From Hyphomicrobiales bacterium (GTDB taxonomy: Bacteria > Pseudomonadota > Alphaproteobacteria > Rhizobiales > Rhizobiaceae), in the NCBI GenBank assembly GCA_900470805.1, contig UCCA01000005.1, forward strand, positions 62,001 to 126,000: a stretch of 64,000 bases of DNA. The letters are read 5' to 3'. The translations under genes and the position numbers were made by a program. Positions 19,491-28,887 of the stretch are shown one piece after another. Every line of letters begins with the position of its first letter. Position 1 is the stretch's first letter. The notes below the pieces were generated by a model. That model saw only the letters and a program-made list of their open reading frames with translations. It was not told the DNA's origin and made no database searches.

Positions 19491-20237
19491 TTAGAGCTTG
19501 GAGCCGCCGTCGACGCGGATGGTGTCGCCGCTAATCCAGCGCGCCTGCTCCGAGGCGAGGAAGGCGATGGCGTCGGCAATGTCCTCTGGCGTGGCCATGC
19601 GCTTCAGCGCCTGCATGCCAAGCGTGAACTCACGGCCCTGGTCGGTCTTGGCAAAATTCGACATGTCGGTCGGCACGACGCCCGGAGCTACCGCGTTCAC
19701 ACGGATGCCCTTGGAGCCGAGTGCCACAGCGAAGTGCTTGACGAGGGTGTCGATCGCCCCCTTGGTCGATGCATAGGCCGAAAGGTTGCCGACTGCGGCA
19801 TCCGCCGCGAGCGACGAGAGGAGCACCACGCTCGAACGTTCGCCGAGGATCGGCAAGAGCTGCTGGACGAGGAAGAAAGGCGCGCGGACGTTGACGGCGA
19901 ACAGCCGGTCGAAATCCTCGACGGTCGTTTCCTCGATCGTCGCAGCCTGCGACGTACCGGCATTGGCGACGAGGATATCGAGACGGTCCCCGACGATGGC
20001 ACGGACCTGTCTGGCGAGGTCGTGCGGTCCATTTGGGGAGGACAGGTCGGCGCCGAGCGCTTCGGCGCGGCCACCGGCATCGCGGATTTCCTTGACGACG
20101 GCCTTGGCTTCGTCGGCGCCGCGGCCATAGTGGACGAGGACCTGGGCTCCGGCCTTAGCGAGTGCGAGTGCGGTGGCGCGGCCGATGCCCCGCGAGGCGC
20201 CGGTGACGAGTGCGGTCTTTCCTTTGCATTCAGTCAT
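19491..20237 (-). CDS. Short-chain dehydrogenase/reductase (SDR)
   Basis: This classical SDR of 248 residues has TGASRGIGRATA at the N terminus, NAGTSQA in the middle, the catalytic Ser in LLSSLAAD and the YASTK active site. AAGGAGA stands before the ATG. It is the third gene of the LysR-divergent cassette, 39 bases before the GST gene. Substrate unknown. Confidence 0.92.
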   Translation of the reverse strand: MTECKGKTALVTGASRGIGRATALALAKAGAQVLVHYGRGADEAKAVVKEIRDAGGRAEALGADLSSPNGPHDLARQVRAIVGDRLDILVANAGTSQAATIEETTVEDFDRLFAVNVRAPFFLVQQLLPILGERSSVVLLSSLAADAAVGNLSAYASTKGAIDTLVKHFAVALGSKGIRVNAVAPGVVPTDMSNFAKTDQGREFTLGMQALKRMATPEDIADAIAFLASEQARWISGDTIRVDGGSKL

Positions 20238-20337
20238 GATGAGTCTCCTTGAGACGTGAGGGATCGCTCGGGGTCCGCGGGTTCGCGCGGATGCCGTTTG
20301 ATCGGTTGGCTTTTTGGGGTCCGGGTTCGCTCGGCCG

Positions 20338-21174
20338 TCAGGCGTCCAGGAACAGCGTGGCGTGGGCCACGAACAGCTCCGGATACTGGTAGATCGAGCC
20401 GTGGCCCGAGTCCGGATAGATGATGAGCTGCGCGTTCGGCAGATTCTGCTGGAGCGTCAGCGAATGCGCGGTCGGGATGATCACGTCATCACTGCCCTGT
20501 ACAACGAGCGTGGGCTGCTTGATCGACTTCAGGTAATCGAGCGCGTTCTCGTCCGGCGTAATCCACTTGCCGATCGCCTCGCCCTGCGCGGCAACGGTCT
20601 GCACGCTCACTTCCGGATCGCGATCCTTGCGACGCCACTTGCGCTCGATGAAAGCGAGGCCGGCCTCCTGGCTGGTCGCCGTCGGCTTGAAGTGGACCGC
20701 CAGCCAGAGATGTTCGGGCGGATCATAGGTGGCGGAGAAGATCGCGTTCGACCGGCTGGCCGTCATGTCGTTGCCGCGATGGCCGGTGCCGACAAGGATG
20801 ACCTTGCGGACGAGATCCCCGCCCTGGAGTGCGATTTCCTGTGCGACGAAGCCGCCGATCGAAATGCCGAGTACGTCGACCTCGGTCAAGCCCAGCGCCC
20901 GGATAAAGGCGATGGCGTTCGCGCCCATTTCCTGGAAACTGGTCGGGGTCTCGCCCGACGAGTTCGACACGCCGGCATTGTTGAACAGGATCACTTCGCG
21001 ATCTTCGGCGAGACCGTCGGTGACGGCCGGGTCCCAATAGTCCATCGTGCCGGTGTAGTGCTGGTTGAGGACGACAGGCACGTCGCCGGCCTTGCCGAAA
21101 CGGCGATAGGCGAAGCGGATGCCGTTAGCCTCGACGAACTGGGTCGGGGCGGTCTCGTGCGTATAGGCGGTCAT
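20338..21174 (-). CDS. Alpha/beta hydrolase
   Basis: The 278-residue hydrolase has the nucleophile elbow GISIGGFVAQ with a Ser nucleophile, an acid residue in VVQGSDDVI and the catalytic His in DSGHGSIYQYP. The strand before the oxyanion region reads LNQHYTGTMDYWD. The ATG at 21174 is chosen over one 20 codons upstream because the extension is not conserved-looking. It is the second gene of the cassette and could hydrolyse an ester or lactone. Confidence 0.88.
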   Translation of the reverse strand: MTAYTHETAPTQFVEANGIRFAYRRFGKAGDVPVVLNQHYTGTMDYWDPAVTDGLAEDREVILFNNAGVSNSSGETPTSFQEMGANAIAFIRALGLTEVDVLGISIGGFVAQEIALQGGDLVRKVILVGTGHRGNDMTASRSNAIFSATYDPPEHLWLAVHFKPTATSQEAGLAFIERKWRRKDRDPEVSVQTVAAQGEAIGKWITPDENALDYLKSIKQPTLVVQGSDDVIIPTAHSLTLQQNLPNAQLIIYPDSGHGSIYQYPELFVAHATLFLDA

Positions 21175-21211
21175 GGCAAATTCCAATCGTGAAAGAGAGT
21201 TGGTTGGGAAA

Positions 21212-21958
21212 TCAGCCGGCGGACTTGCCGCCATCGACGCTCAGGATCTGCCCGGTCATGTAACCGGCCTGATCGGAGGCGAGGAAGACGATGGCACCGG
21301 CCAGTTCGTCGACATGGCCTGCGCGCTTCATCGGGACGGTCGACAGCAGGCCAGCCTTGTTGTCCTCGTTGCCGGTGAAGCGATCGAGCATGTCGGTCTG
21401 GGTCGCGCCGGGGGCCACCGCATTCACCCGGATGCCGGCTCCTGCTGTCTCAAGCGCGGCCGACTTGGTGAAGCCCTCGACCGCATGCTTGCTGGCCGCA
21501 TAGACCGACGCATAGGCGCCGCCGCGATGGCCGAAGGTCGAGCTGACATTGACGATGTTGCCGTGGCCCTGCGCATGCATCACACGAATCTCGTGCTTCA
21601 TGCTGAGCAGCGTGCCGAGCACATTGGTGTCGAACGTCGCTGCATAGCTCTCGGCGGTCTGGTCGACGATGAGGCCGGGCTGGCCTTCGGTGCCGGCGGC
21701 GTTCACCGCGGCGTCGATCCGACCGAAGCGGGCAACGGTCTGGTCGATGAGTGCTGCGACCTCGTCATCCCGGCGGACATCCGTCTGGATGAAGAGCGCG
21801 TCGCCACCGATCGCCTTGAGTTCGACTTCGAGTGCTTTGCCCTCCGTTTCGCGGCGGCCGGCAACGACGACCGTGTCGCCCTGTTTGGCGAAGGCGAGAG
21901 CGGCAGCGCGGCCGATACCGGAGATGCCGCCAGTGATGAGAATGATTTTCTTGTCCAT
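21212..21958 (-). CDS. Short-chain dehydrogenase/reductase, first gene of the cassette
   Basis: This 248-residue SDR begins MDKKIILITGGISGIGRAAA and has NAAGTEGQ, VSSTFG and the active-site YAASK. The open frame extends far upstream to 22795, but AAGGAA seven bases before the ATG at 21958 fixes the start and puts the glycine motif at residue 9. It is divergent from the LysR gene across 177 bases and heads the row SDR, hydrolase, SDR, GST, alkene reductase. Confidence 0.92.
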   Translation of the reverse strand: MDKKIILITGGISGIGRAAALAFAKQGDTVVVAGRRETEGKALEVELKAIGGDALFIQTDVRRDDEVAALIDQTVARFGRIDAAVNAAGTEGQPGLIVDQTAESYAATFDTNVLGTLLSMKHEIRVMHAQGHGNIVNVSSTFGHRGGAYASVYAASKHAVEGFTKSAALETAGAGIRVNAVAPGATQTDMLDRFTGNEDNKAGLLSTVPMKRAGHVDELAGAIVFLASDQAGYMTGQILSVDGGKSAG

Positions 21959-22135
21959 GACTTGTTCCTTTGTTTGCGTTTTCGAAGGCAAGGAGGGAGC
22001 GCTCACGGAAAGCCATTTTTGGCTCCCATGCCTTGCCGTCATCCGTCGCTTCGATGGATGATGATGTACGCCAAGGTTTCTCCGGTGAAAAAGACTTTGT
22101 GCGTAACGGAGCGATACCTGATAGGCATGGGTGCT

Positions 22136-23044
22136 ATGGAACTTAGACATCTTCGCTACTTCATCGCAGTCGCCGAGGAGGGCAGCCTGACCGTCGCCGC
22201 CGAGAAGCGCCTGCATACCGCTCAGCCTTCGCTGAGCCGCCAGCTGCGTGATCTTGAGCTTGAGGTTGGAGCACAACTGTTCACCCGCAACGCGCGCGGG
22301 ATCACGCTGACGCCGGCGGGAACTGCGTTTCTCGACCATGCGCGGCTGGCGATCGGTCAGGCCAATGAGGCAATAGCCGCAGCCCGGCGCGCGGCAAGGC
22401 CTGCCAAAGCCACATTTGCAGTGGGGTTCCTGACTGGACAGGAAGTTGACTGGCTCCCGCATGTCACGCAGATCCTGCGCGCCGAGCTGCCGCGGATCGA
22501 CTTCAAGGTGTCTAGCTTGTACTCGCCTGACGTGGCCGATGCGCTTCAAAGCGGCGAACTCGACCTGGGCTTTCTGCGTGTCGAGCCACGTCCGGACCTC
22601 ACCTATCAGGTCGTGGCGCGAGAGCCGCTCGTCGCCGTCTTGCCGAGTGACCACCCGCTGGCGTCCGGCGAAGCCGTTTCCCCTCGGGATTTGGCGAAGG
22701 AGAACGTCATCGGCTTTTCCGACGTGCCGCATGTGTTGCGCGCGGTGGTCGACGACTATCTTAGGAATAACGGAATAGAGTTCACCCCGGCCCATCGCAT
22801 CGATAATTTTGCGATGGGGATTTCGCTCGTTGCCTCAACACGCGGCATTGCGCTGCTTCCGGCCTATGTCGAGCCGCTGCTTCCCTGGTCAGTGGTCAGC
22901 CGCCCTCTTGCCGGACAACCGCCGACCATCGACCTGGCGGTGGGATATCGCCGCGACAATTCCTCACCGATCCTGGCGACATTGCTCTCCAGGATCGATA
23001 CGCTCATCGCGGCGGGACCGGCGGGGGTACGCCGAGAGAGCTAG
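22136..23044 (+). CDS. LysR-family transcriptional regulator
   Basis: The 302-residue protein has a canonical N-terminal LysR helix-turn-helix: MELRHLRYFIAVAEEGSLTVAA followed by QPSLSRQLRDLE. A periplasmic-binding-like effector domain follows, with SGELDLGFL. An ATG three codons earlier (22127) is possible, but MELRHLRYF is the usual beginning. Its divergent position suggests it activates the five-gene redox/detoxification cassette. Confidence 0.92.
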   Translation: MELRHLRYFIAVAEEGSLTVAAEKRLHTAQPSLSRQLRDLELEVGAQLFTRNARGITLTPAGTAFLDHARLAIGQANEAIAAARRAARPAKATFAVGFLTGQEVDWLPHVTQILRAELPRIDFKVSSLYSPDVADALQSGELDLGFLRVEPRPDLTYQVVAREPLVAVLPSDHPLASGEAVSPRDLAKENVIGFSDVPHVLRAVVDDYLRNNGIEFTPAHRIDNFAMGISLVASTRGIALLPAYVEPLLPWSVVSRPLAGQPPTIDLAVGYRRDNSSPILATLLSRIDTLIAAGPAGVRRES

Positions 23045-23135
23045 GTATTCCCCCGCGCACGCCCCTGCCTCGAGATGCAAGCGCGAGCGAGGCTTACGAG
23101 GCACTTAGACTTTCAACCGATAGTCGGCCGTGGAT

Positions 23136-23705
23136 CTACAGCGTCCAGCCTCCGTCGATTGTCAGGCTCGATCCAGTCATGAAGGACGTGTCGGGACCGA
23201 CCAGATAGGATACCATTCCGGCAATCTCCCTAGGGTCGGCAACGCGCTTCAATGGGCTGCGGTCAGACAGCATCTCAATTGCGCCGGCATTCATGTCCGT
23301 ATCCGTTGGACCTGGCTGGATGTTGTTGACGGTAATGCGCCGTGGAGCGAGGTCAAGCGCCAAGCCTTTTACCATTGCTGCGACTGCGGCCTTGGAGAAC
23401 TGGTAAACGCTTGCTCCCGCCATTCCAGTTCTATCAGCCGTGTTCGACCCGATCGTGATCACGCGGCCGCCATCCTTCATGTGCGGCACTGCGGACTGGA
23501 TAGACAGATAGACGCCCCGGATATTGATGTCGATCATCAGATCAAGCTCTTCGAGACTGACCGCATCCACCGTGTTGAGCCGCAAAATCCCTGCGTTGAC
23601 AACGACAGCGTCGATCGGCCCGAAGATATCGACAGTCTTGGCCACCGCGCCACGGATATCCGAGGCAACATGAGGCATGTCACCACGATCGAGCGATAAC
23701 GTGCC
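23136..23705 (-). pseudogene. N-terminally truncated SDR
   Basis: The frame carries the middle and end of an SDR: DAVVVNAGILR, SNTADRTGMAGASVYQFSKAA with Tyr-x3-Lys, and a final SLTIDGGWTL. The first 60 or so residues, including the glycine-rich cofactor motif, are missing. Upstream the frame turns into unrelated sequence bordering the DUF309 gene. Without a cofactor-binding site the product should be inactive. A deletion or rearrangement junction near 23700 is the simplest explanation. Confidence 0.7.
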
Positions 23706-23747
23706 TGCCGGTGAGTGCCGAGAGCTCGATGACACATCGGCAAATAA

Positions 23748-24269
23748 TTACGTATTTCCCAGGACGAAGTCGAAGACTGGTTCAGGCTGTGCCTTGTTCG
23801 TCGTCCGCGCTGCCGGCATGGCCTCAGCTGTCGCTTCGGCGAGATCAGCAAGTTGTCGAGGCGATATGCCTATGGCGCTCGAGAAATGGCCATGCGGCGC
23901 CGGGCTAAGGTTTCGCAAAAGCGCGCCGGCGCGTCCAGCATGACGCATCGCTGGCGTCCGTTTGCCTTCCCGAATCTTTACCCCGGCTGCGGATAGCAAA
24001 ATCAATCCCTTCAGGAAGGCCCGCAACTGGCTTCCTCTCTTTGCAGCCTGCCAAAGTCCCTCCCACGCCTCGTGAGCTTCCCAATAGTACCCGTGATTGA
24101 AGAGGTCCTGACCCCAGGCGAATTCCTCAGAATCGAGAGACGCACTAACTAAAACCGGCGGGGCACCGTGGCTGTGTCCTGCAGGATCACGGACTGGATG
24201 TGGACCCTGACCGGGCAAGTAGGCGTAGCGGGGGAATGATCTATTTGGAAGTAACCGAAGACGTCCCAT
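23748..24269 (-). CDS. DUF309 family protein
   Basis: The protein contains the DUF309 core: FAWGQDLFNHGYYWEAHEAWEGLW, then SQLRAFLKGLILLSAAGVKI. The domain is helical and its function is not established. The 42 residues before the core include a His- and Pro-rich stretch. It is on the minus strand between the truncated SDR and the sRNA, whose terminator lies about 300 bases upstream of its start. Confidence 0.82.
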   Translation of the reverse strand: MGRLRLLPNRSFPRYAYLPGQGPHPVRDPAGHSHGAPPVLVSASLDSEEFAWGQDLFNHGYYWEAHEAWEGLWQAAKRGSQLRAFLKGLILLSAAGVKIREGKRTPAMRHAGRAGALLRNLSPAPHGHFSSAIGISPRQLADLAEATAEAMPAARTTNKAQPEPVFDFVLGNT

Positions 24270-24567
24270 AGCCCTGAGTCCTTTGCAAAGCCTTGAGACA
24301 GCATGCTCTTAGCTGGCTGGATGGACAACCCGCCCCCGCGTTACCTGGCTTGAGAGCTAAAGGCATGAGCCGCCTTGAACAGGTCCGAACCAACGACCCA
24401 GCTATAGTTTGAGATGATGTGAGCGGACCAAGCCTCACTGGATGGCGCATTTGAGTTGGGCGGAACCTCAGCTAAGACGGCTCCTCAAGCGAACCCATCC
24501 CAGGCGCCACCGTGGCCTGCCCGAGATCTTTTTCGAGCGTTCAGAAGCCCTGCAAGGAGACCAAAAC
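24270..24567. other. Intergenic region between DUF309 gene and sRNA terminator
   Basis: About 300 bases with no convincing coding frame. It should contain the DUF309 promoter. The minus-strand frame from 24450 lacks family features. Confidence 0.4.
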
Positions 24568-24730
24568 GAAAAAGCCTGCCGCGGGAGGAGGTGCGGCAGG
24601 CTTTCCGAAAATATCCGAACAGCAACTGGGAGGAGGAGTGTTGCTGTTCCCGCAAACGCCCTTGGGAGGAGGAGAGGACGTCTGCCAATCGAACCGACGC
24701 GGGAGGAGGTGCATCGCTTCGATAGATACA
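24568..24730 (-). ncRNA. Tandem-hairpin sRNA with four CCUCCUCCC loops (alpha-r14/Cuckoo-like)
   Basis: On the minus strand four consecutive stem-loops each expose CCTCCTCCC (plus-strand GGGAGGAGG at 24701, 24664, 24628 and 24583). The stems are ATCGAA/TTCGAT (24688-24723), an imperfect 10-base stem (24652-24685), a perfect 10-base stem (24617-24626 with 24640-24649) and a perfect 9-base stem (24574-24582 with 24593-24601). On the minus strand the last stem is followed by TTTTTCGTTTT, an intrinsic terminator that itself carries the motif in its loop. CCUCCUCCC is an anti-Shine-Dalgarno sequence known from alphaproteobacterial alpha-r14 sRNAs and Rhodobacter CcsR (Cuckoo) RNAs, so base pairing to ribosome binding sites is the likely action. 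The 5' end is estimated. Confidence 0.82.
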
Positions 24731-25071
24731 TCATACAGGTTCTCCCCGCCTATTAAATAGACTTTACTGCCGCGCAGTTATGCCGAGAGCGCATACCAAT
24801 TCCGGCGGGGCAAGGTCGCTCATTCAGAAGAGATGGCGCTCCTGTCCAACTCCCCCTGCTCAACTCCATGGAACAAAACGATTATCTCTTGCCTTTTGCT
24901 TGTTGAGGTCGCGTGCTGTGTCAACCGGACGTGACAGGGATGACGAACGCGATGATTTTTCCGGTTTCTCATCGCGGCCAACGAAACGGCAGCCGAGCGT
25001 CTTACCTGTCCGGCCCGCGCCTCGTCCCGTCTTCATCCGAGACGGAAGGCGGATTTTTACCGGGGACAGCC
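24731..25071. other. Intergenic region between sRNA and ligD
   Basis: It should hold the sRNA promoter on the minus strand and the ligD promoter on the plus strand. A GGAAC at 24871-24875 lacks a GTT at the right distance, so I do not call an EcfG promoter. In-frame codons extend ligD upstream to 24913 without a binding site. Confidence 0.4.
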
Positions 25072-27741
25072 ATGGCCAGCGACAAGCTCTCGACCTACAA
25101 GCAGAAGCGCGATTTTCAGAAGACGCAAGAACCGAGCGGCGCAACGAAGCTGAAGGCATCGAACCGCAGGCGCTTCGTCATCCAGAAACACGACGCCACG
25201 CGGCTGCATTACGATCTGCGGCTCGAACTCGATGGCGTCTTCAAGTCCTGGGCCGTCACCAAGGGACCATCGCTCGATCCGCACGACAAGCGGTTGGCGG
25301 TCGAGGTCGAGGACCACCCGCTCGACTACGGTGACTTCGAAGGCACGATCCCCAAGGGACAGTATGGTGGCGGCACGGTGATGTTGTGGGATCGCGGCTA
25401 CTGGGAGCCCGAAGGCAGCAAGACGCCGGAGCAGGCCCTCGCCAAGGGCGATTTCAAGTTCACGCTTGAGGGCGAGCGGCTGCATGGCAGCTTCGTTCTG
25501 GTGCGGATGCGCAATGACCGTGACGGGGGCAAGCGGACCAACTGGCTGCTGATCAAACATCATGACGACTTTTCCGTCGAGGAGAACGGTGCTGCGGTCC
25601 TCGAGGACAACACAACGTCGGTCGCCTCCGGTCGAACGATGGAAGCGATTGCCGCCGGAAAAGGCAAGAAGCCGAAACCGTTCATGATCGAGAGTGGCGA
25701 AGTCCAGGCGGATGCGGTCTGGGACAGCAATCACGGCCTTGCGGCGGAAGAGCGCAAAGCCGAAACCACAACCAAGAAGAAAGCGCCGGCCAAAGCTGCC
25801 AAAGCAACGAAGTCCGCAATGCCGGACTTCATCGCGCCGCAGCTCTGCGAGACGCGCGAGCGTCCGCCTGCCGCCGATGGCTGGATCCACGAGATCAAGT
25901 TCGACGGATACCGGATCCAGATGCGCATCGAAAACGGAAAAGCGACTCTCAAAACCCGCAAAGGTCTCGACTGGACGGCAAAGTACCCGGCAATCGCCGA
26001 ATCCGGCGCCGCGCTTCCGGACGCTATCATCGACGGCGAGATTTGCGCGCTCGATGAAAACGGGGCGCCGGACTTCGCAGCACTTCAGGCGGCACTGTCA
26101 GAAGGCAAGACCGACACACTGGTGTATTTCGCGTTCGACCTCTTGTTCGAAGGCAATGAGGATGTTCGAAAACTGCCGCTAACAGAGCGCAAGAATCGGC
26201 TGCAGAAACTGCTCGACAAAGCTGGCGAGGATCCGCGCCTGCGCTTCGTCGAGCATTTCGAAACCGGCGGAGATGCCGTCCTGAAGTCAGCCTGCAAGCT
26301 GTCGCTCGAAGGCATCGTCTCGAAGCAGGCGGATGCTCCCTATCAATCCGGCCGCACCGAGACCTGGGCCAAATCCAAATGCCGGGCCGGCCATGAGGTG
26401 GTGATCGGCGCCTACGCCACGACCAACGGCAAGTTCCGGTCGCTGCTGGTCGGCGTCAATCGCGGCAGCCATTTTGTCTATGTCGGCCGTGTCGGCACGG
26501 GCTATGGCGCCGGCAAGGTCGATGTTCTGCTGCCCAAGCTGCACGCGCTGGAAACGTCCAAGTCACCGTTCACCGGGATTGGGGCGCCGAAGAAGGATCC
26601 CAACATCGTCTGGGTGAAGCCGGATCTGGTGGCAGAGATCGAGTTCGCCGGCTGGACCGCCGACGGGCTCGTCCGCCAGGCGGCCTTCAAGGGACTGCGG
26701 GAAGACAAGCCAGCAGGGGAAGTCGTCGCCGAGAAGCCGGTCGAACCAGCTGAGGTGGAAACGCCCGATCCGGTCACACAGGCCAAACCCAAACGGCCCG
26801 CAAAGCCGCCTCGCAAAGGCGGCAAGGAAGATGTCATGGGCGTGTTGATCTCCAACCCGGACAAGCCGCTTTGGCCGGACGCCAACGATGGCGAACCGGT
26901 CACGAAGGTGGAACTGGCTCGTTACTACGAGGCCGTCGGCCCTTGGCTGATCGATCATATCAAGGGCCGGCCGTGCTCGATCATCCGGACGCCTGACGGT
27001 ATCGGCGGCGAGCAATTCTTCCAGCGGCATGCGATGCCGGGGACGTCCAATCTTCTGGAACTGGTGCAGGTCTTTGGCGATAAGAAGCCATATTTACAGA
27101 TCGATCGCGTCGAGGGCCTGGCCGCGATCGCGCAGATCGGCGGCGTCGAACTGCATCCCTGGAATTGCGAGCCGAAACAGCCCGAAGTGCCGGGTCGTCT
27201 GGTCTTCGATCTCGATCCCGGCCCCGATGTCCCCTTCTCAACCGTCGTCGAGGCCGCCCGCGAGATGCGCGACCGATTGGAGGAGCTTGGCCTCGTCAGT
27301 TTCTGCAAGACCACCGGCGGCAAGGGCCTTCACGTCGTCACGCCCCTTGCTGTGGCGAAGGGCAAGAAGCTGGCATGGCCGGAGGCGAAGGGCTTTGCGC
27401 ATGATGTTTGCTTGCAAATGGCTCGCGAGAACCCAGAACTCTATCTGATCAAGATGGCCAAGAACCAGCGCAATGGCCGCATCTTCCTAGACTACCTGCG
27501 CAACGACAGGATGGCGACGGCCGTGGCGCCGCTGTCCCCGCGCGGCCGTCCGGGGGCTACAGTGTCGATGCCGTTGACATGGAGCCAAGTAAAGACGGAT
27601 CTCGATCCGAAGCGGTTTACCATCCGCACCGTGCCGGCGCTACTGTCAAAGACGAGCGCCTGGCAGGATTATTGCGACGGACATCGCTCGCTGGAGCAGG
27701 CAATCAAGCGGCTCGCCAAGTCGATGAAGCAGGCCGCCTGA
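25072..27741 (+). CDS. ligD: ATP-dependent DNA ligase LigD (phosphoesterase-ligase-polymerase)
   Basis: This 889-residue protein is the main enzyme of bacterial non-homologous end joining. Domain order: an N-terminal 3'-phosphoesterase ([20 protein letters not shown], residues about 30-180), an ATP-dependent ligase with nucleotidyl Lys in [10 protein letters not shown] near residue 275, a basic linker (about 555-585), and a primase-polymerase domain from about residue 588 ([30 protein letters not shown]). The ATG at 25072 precedes [15 protein letters not shown]; the 53-codon upstream extension looks unconserved. Two ku genes and a second ligase lie 1.3-4 kb downstream on the other strand. Confidence 0.96.
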   Translation: MASDKLSTYKQKRDFQKTQEPSGATKLKASNRRRFVIQKHDATRLHYDLRLELDGVFKSWAVTKGPSLDPHDKRLAVEVEDHPLDYGDFEGTIPKGQYGGGTVMLWDRGYWEPEGSKTPEQALAKGDFKFTLEGERLHGSFVLVRMRNDRDGGKRTNWLLIKHHDDFSVEENGAAVLEDNTTSVASGRTMEAIAAGKGKKPKPFMIESGEVQADAVWDSNHGLAAEERKAETTTKKKAPAKAAKATKSAMPDFIAPQLCETRERPPAADGWIHEIKFDGYRIQMRIENGKATLKTRKGLDWTAKYPAIAESGAALPDAIIDGEICALDENGAPDFAALQAALSEGKTDTLVYFAFDLLFEGNEDVRKLPLTERKNRLQKLLDKAGEDPRLRFVEHFETGGDAVLKSACKLSLEGIVSKQADAPYQSGRTETWAKSKCRAGHEVVIGAYATTNGKFRSLLVGVNRGSHFVYVGRVGTGYGAGKVDVLLPKLHALETSKSPFTGIGAPKKDPNIVWVKPDLVAEIEFAGWTADGLVRQAAFKGLREDKPAGEVVAEKPVEPAEVETPDPVTQAKPKRPAKPPRKGGKEDVMGVLISNPDKPLWPDANDGEPVTKVELARYYEAVGPWLIDHIKGRPCSIIRTPDGIGGEQFFQRHAMPGTSNLLELVQVFGDKKPYLQIDRVEGLAAIAQIGGVELHPWNCEPKQPEVPGRLVFDLDPGPDVPFSTVVEAAREMRDRLEELGLVSFCKTTGGKGLHVVTPLAVAKGKKLAWPEAKGFAHDVCLQMARENPELYLIKMAKNQRNGRIFLDYLRNDRMATAVAPLSPRGRPGATVSMPLTWSQVKTDLDPKRFTIRTVPALLSKTSAWQDYCDGHRSLEQAIKRLAKSMKQAA

Positions 27742-27753
27742 ACGCGCCAGCCA

Positions 27754-28029
27754 TTAAAAACCGTAGCGCCGATCGAGTTCTTTCAGGGCAGCCTGCACCT
27801 CATCGATCGAGACAGGAGTTGTTCCCGGTAGCTGACGGAGTGCTGGCTTGGAATCGACGGCGTAAAAGTCCGACGCCCATGCTGCGAGGATCGCGCGCTT
27901 GTCATCGACGGAAAGGGCCGGCGCTCTCACCACGTCGATCGGTCGCCGAAGCTGCATGCCCTGAAGCAGGACCGTTGGTCCCATCGCCATAGCGTTGCTG
28001 GCCGCCTGCTGAAGCAAATCGTGCATCAT
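27754..28029 (-). CDS. Hypothetical protein, 91 residues
   Basis: The product is soluble and mostly helical, beginning MMHDLLQQAASNAMAMGP, with ILAAWASDFYAVDSKPALRQLPG in the middle and a C-terminal helix ending LDRRYGF. I do not recognise a named domain. A GAGGTGG precedes the two ATGs. It is ten bases downstream of the DUF982 gene on the same strand, so they probably form one unit. Confidence 0.6.
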   Translation of the reverse strand: MMHDLLQQAASNAMAMGPTVLLQGMQLRRPIDVVRAPALSVDDKRAILAAWASDFYAVDSKPALRQLPGTTPVSIDEVQAALKELDRRYGF

Positions 28030-28038
28030 CCGACCACC

Positions 28039-28338
28039 TCACAACACGTGCGGATCTTTGTCTCGCCGCAAGCGCGAGGCGGCGATCACATCGGTTTCAG
28101 GCGCCAGCAGATCATGTTTCTCGGCGAAGGCGGCGAAGAGCCCGCGCGCGGTCTCTGCTTCGATCTCACCGCGCAACGCAGCACTGCATGCCTTGAGCGC
28201 GATCGAATGCGCGGTGTCCCGGCTTGAGGCCGGCCACTCGGAAAGATGCCGGTAGGCATCCATCACGCCGCGAACCTCTGCCGGAAAGCCGAGGCCGACA
28301 AGAATGGAAACAGGCTGTCTGAACATATCGGGTTTCAT
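28039..28338 (-). CDS. DUF982 family protein
   Basis: The 99-residue protein has the DUF982 pattern: F-x-PV at the start (FRQPVSILVGLG), a WP motif (LSEWPASSRDTAH) and a C-terminal helix with CSAALRGEIEAETARGLFAAF. DUF982 proteins occur in many copies in rhizobia and have no known function. GGAGAG precedes the ATG. It sits downstream of the Hsp20 gene, separated by a strong hairpin. Confidence 0.82.
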   Translation of the reverse strand: MKPDMFRQPVSILVGLGFPAEVRGVMDAYRHLSEWPASSRDTAHSIALKACSAALRGEIEAETARGLFAAFAEKHDLLAPETDVIAASRLRRDKDPHVL

Positions 28339-28369
28339 CGTTCTCTCCTTCCCAACCCGGAATGTCGAT

Positions 28370-28391
28370 GGGCGCCGTCGCGACGGCGCCC
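28370..28391. terminator. Strong perfect hairpin between Hsp20 and DUF982 genes
   Basis: The arms GGGCGCCGTCG and CGACGGCGCCC form a perfect 22-base palindrome 20 bases after the Hsp20 stop codon. No long T run follows on either strand, so it may act as an mRNA 3' stabiliser as much as a terminator. Confidence 0.5.
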
Positions 28392-28411
28392 TTGTTGAGG
28401 GACAGTGTCGA

Positions 28412-28885
28412 TTAAGCCGCCTTCTGCGCTTCGATCTGTGCCGGAGCTGCAGATGCCAAAGCTGGGGCGCTTTCGATGGTAATTTTTCGCGGCTTCAGTG
28501 CCTCGGGGATCTCACGCACCAGATCGATCGACAGGAGACCATTTTGCAGATCGGCGCCGTTCACCCGCACATGGTCGGCAAGTTCGAAGCGGTGTTCGAA
28601 CGGCCTCCCGGCAATGCCGCGATGCAGGTAGCCATCTGAGGAAGCTTCCTGCTTCTTGCCGGTGACTGTCAGAAGGTTGGACTGGAAGGTGATGTCGAGA
28701 TCGTCCAGGGCGAAGCCTGCCACAGCAATCGAGATCCGGTAGCTGTCATCACCGGTCTTGACGATGTCATAGGGCGGCCAGTCGCTGATCGAGCGGGCGC
28801 GCTGGGCGTTTTCTAGAAGATTGAAAACCCGGTCGAATCCGACGCTCGAACGGTAGAGCGGTGCATAGTCATAAGATGTTGCCAT
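28412..28885 (-). CDS. Small heat-shock protein, Hsp20 family
   Basis: This 157-residue protein is an alpha-crystallin-type chaperone that holds unfolding proteins in the cytoplasm. The N terminus MATSYDYAPLYRSSVGFDRVFNLL and the core (PPYDIVKTGDDSYRISIAVAGF to HRGIAGRPFEHRFELADHV) are typical of rhizobial class A Hsp20. The second ATG (28885) is preferred to that at 28891 because GGAGG lies eight bases before it but only two before the other. The 5' leader folds as a ROSE-type RNA thermometer. The C-terminal tail is Ala- and Pro-rich. Confidence 0.93.
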   Translation of the reverse strand: MATSYDYAPLYRSSVGFDRVFNLLENAQRARSISDWPPYDIVKTGDDSYRISIAVAGFALDDLDITFQSNLLTVTGKKQEASSDGYLHRGIAGRPFEHRFELADHVRVNGADLQNGLLSIDLVREIPEALKPRKITIESAPALASAAPAQIEAQKAA

Positions 28886-28887
28886 AG

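Noticed and set aside
21959..22795. Much longer version of the SDR that starts at 22795
   Set aside because: The extension runs antisense through the LysR gene and lacks domains; AAGGAA before the ATG at 21958 fixes the real start.
24583..24709. Four regularly spaced GGGAGGAGG units as a possible CRISPR or direct-repeat array
   Set aside because: Repeats are only nine bases, spacing varies from 36 to 45, and each unit is the loop of its own hairpin; no cas genes are present.
24871..24895. GGAAC upstream of ligD as an EcfG promoter
   Set aside because: The position expected for GTT reads CCT.
24913..25071. Longer LigD start at 24913
   Set aside because: No ribosome site and a low-complexity N-terminal stretch; the family start MASDKLSTY is at 25072.
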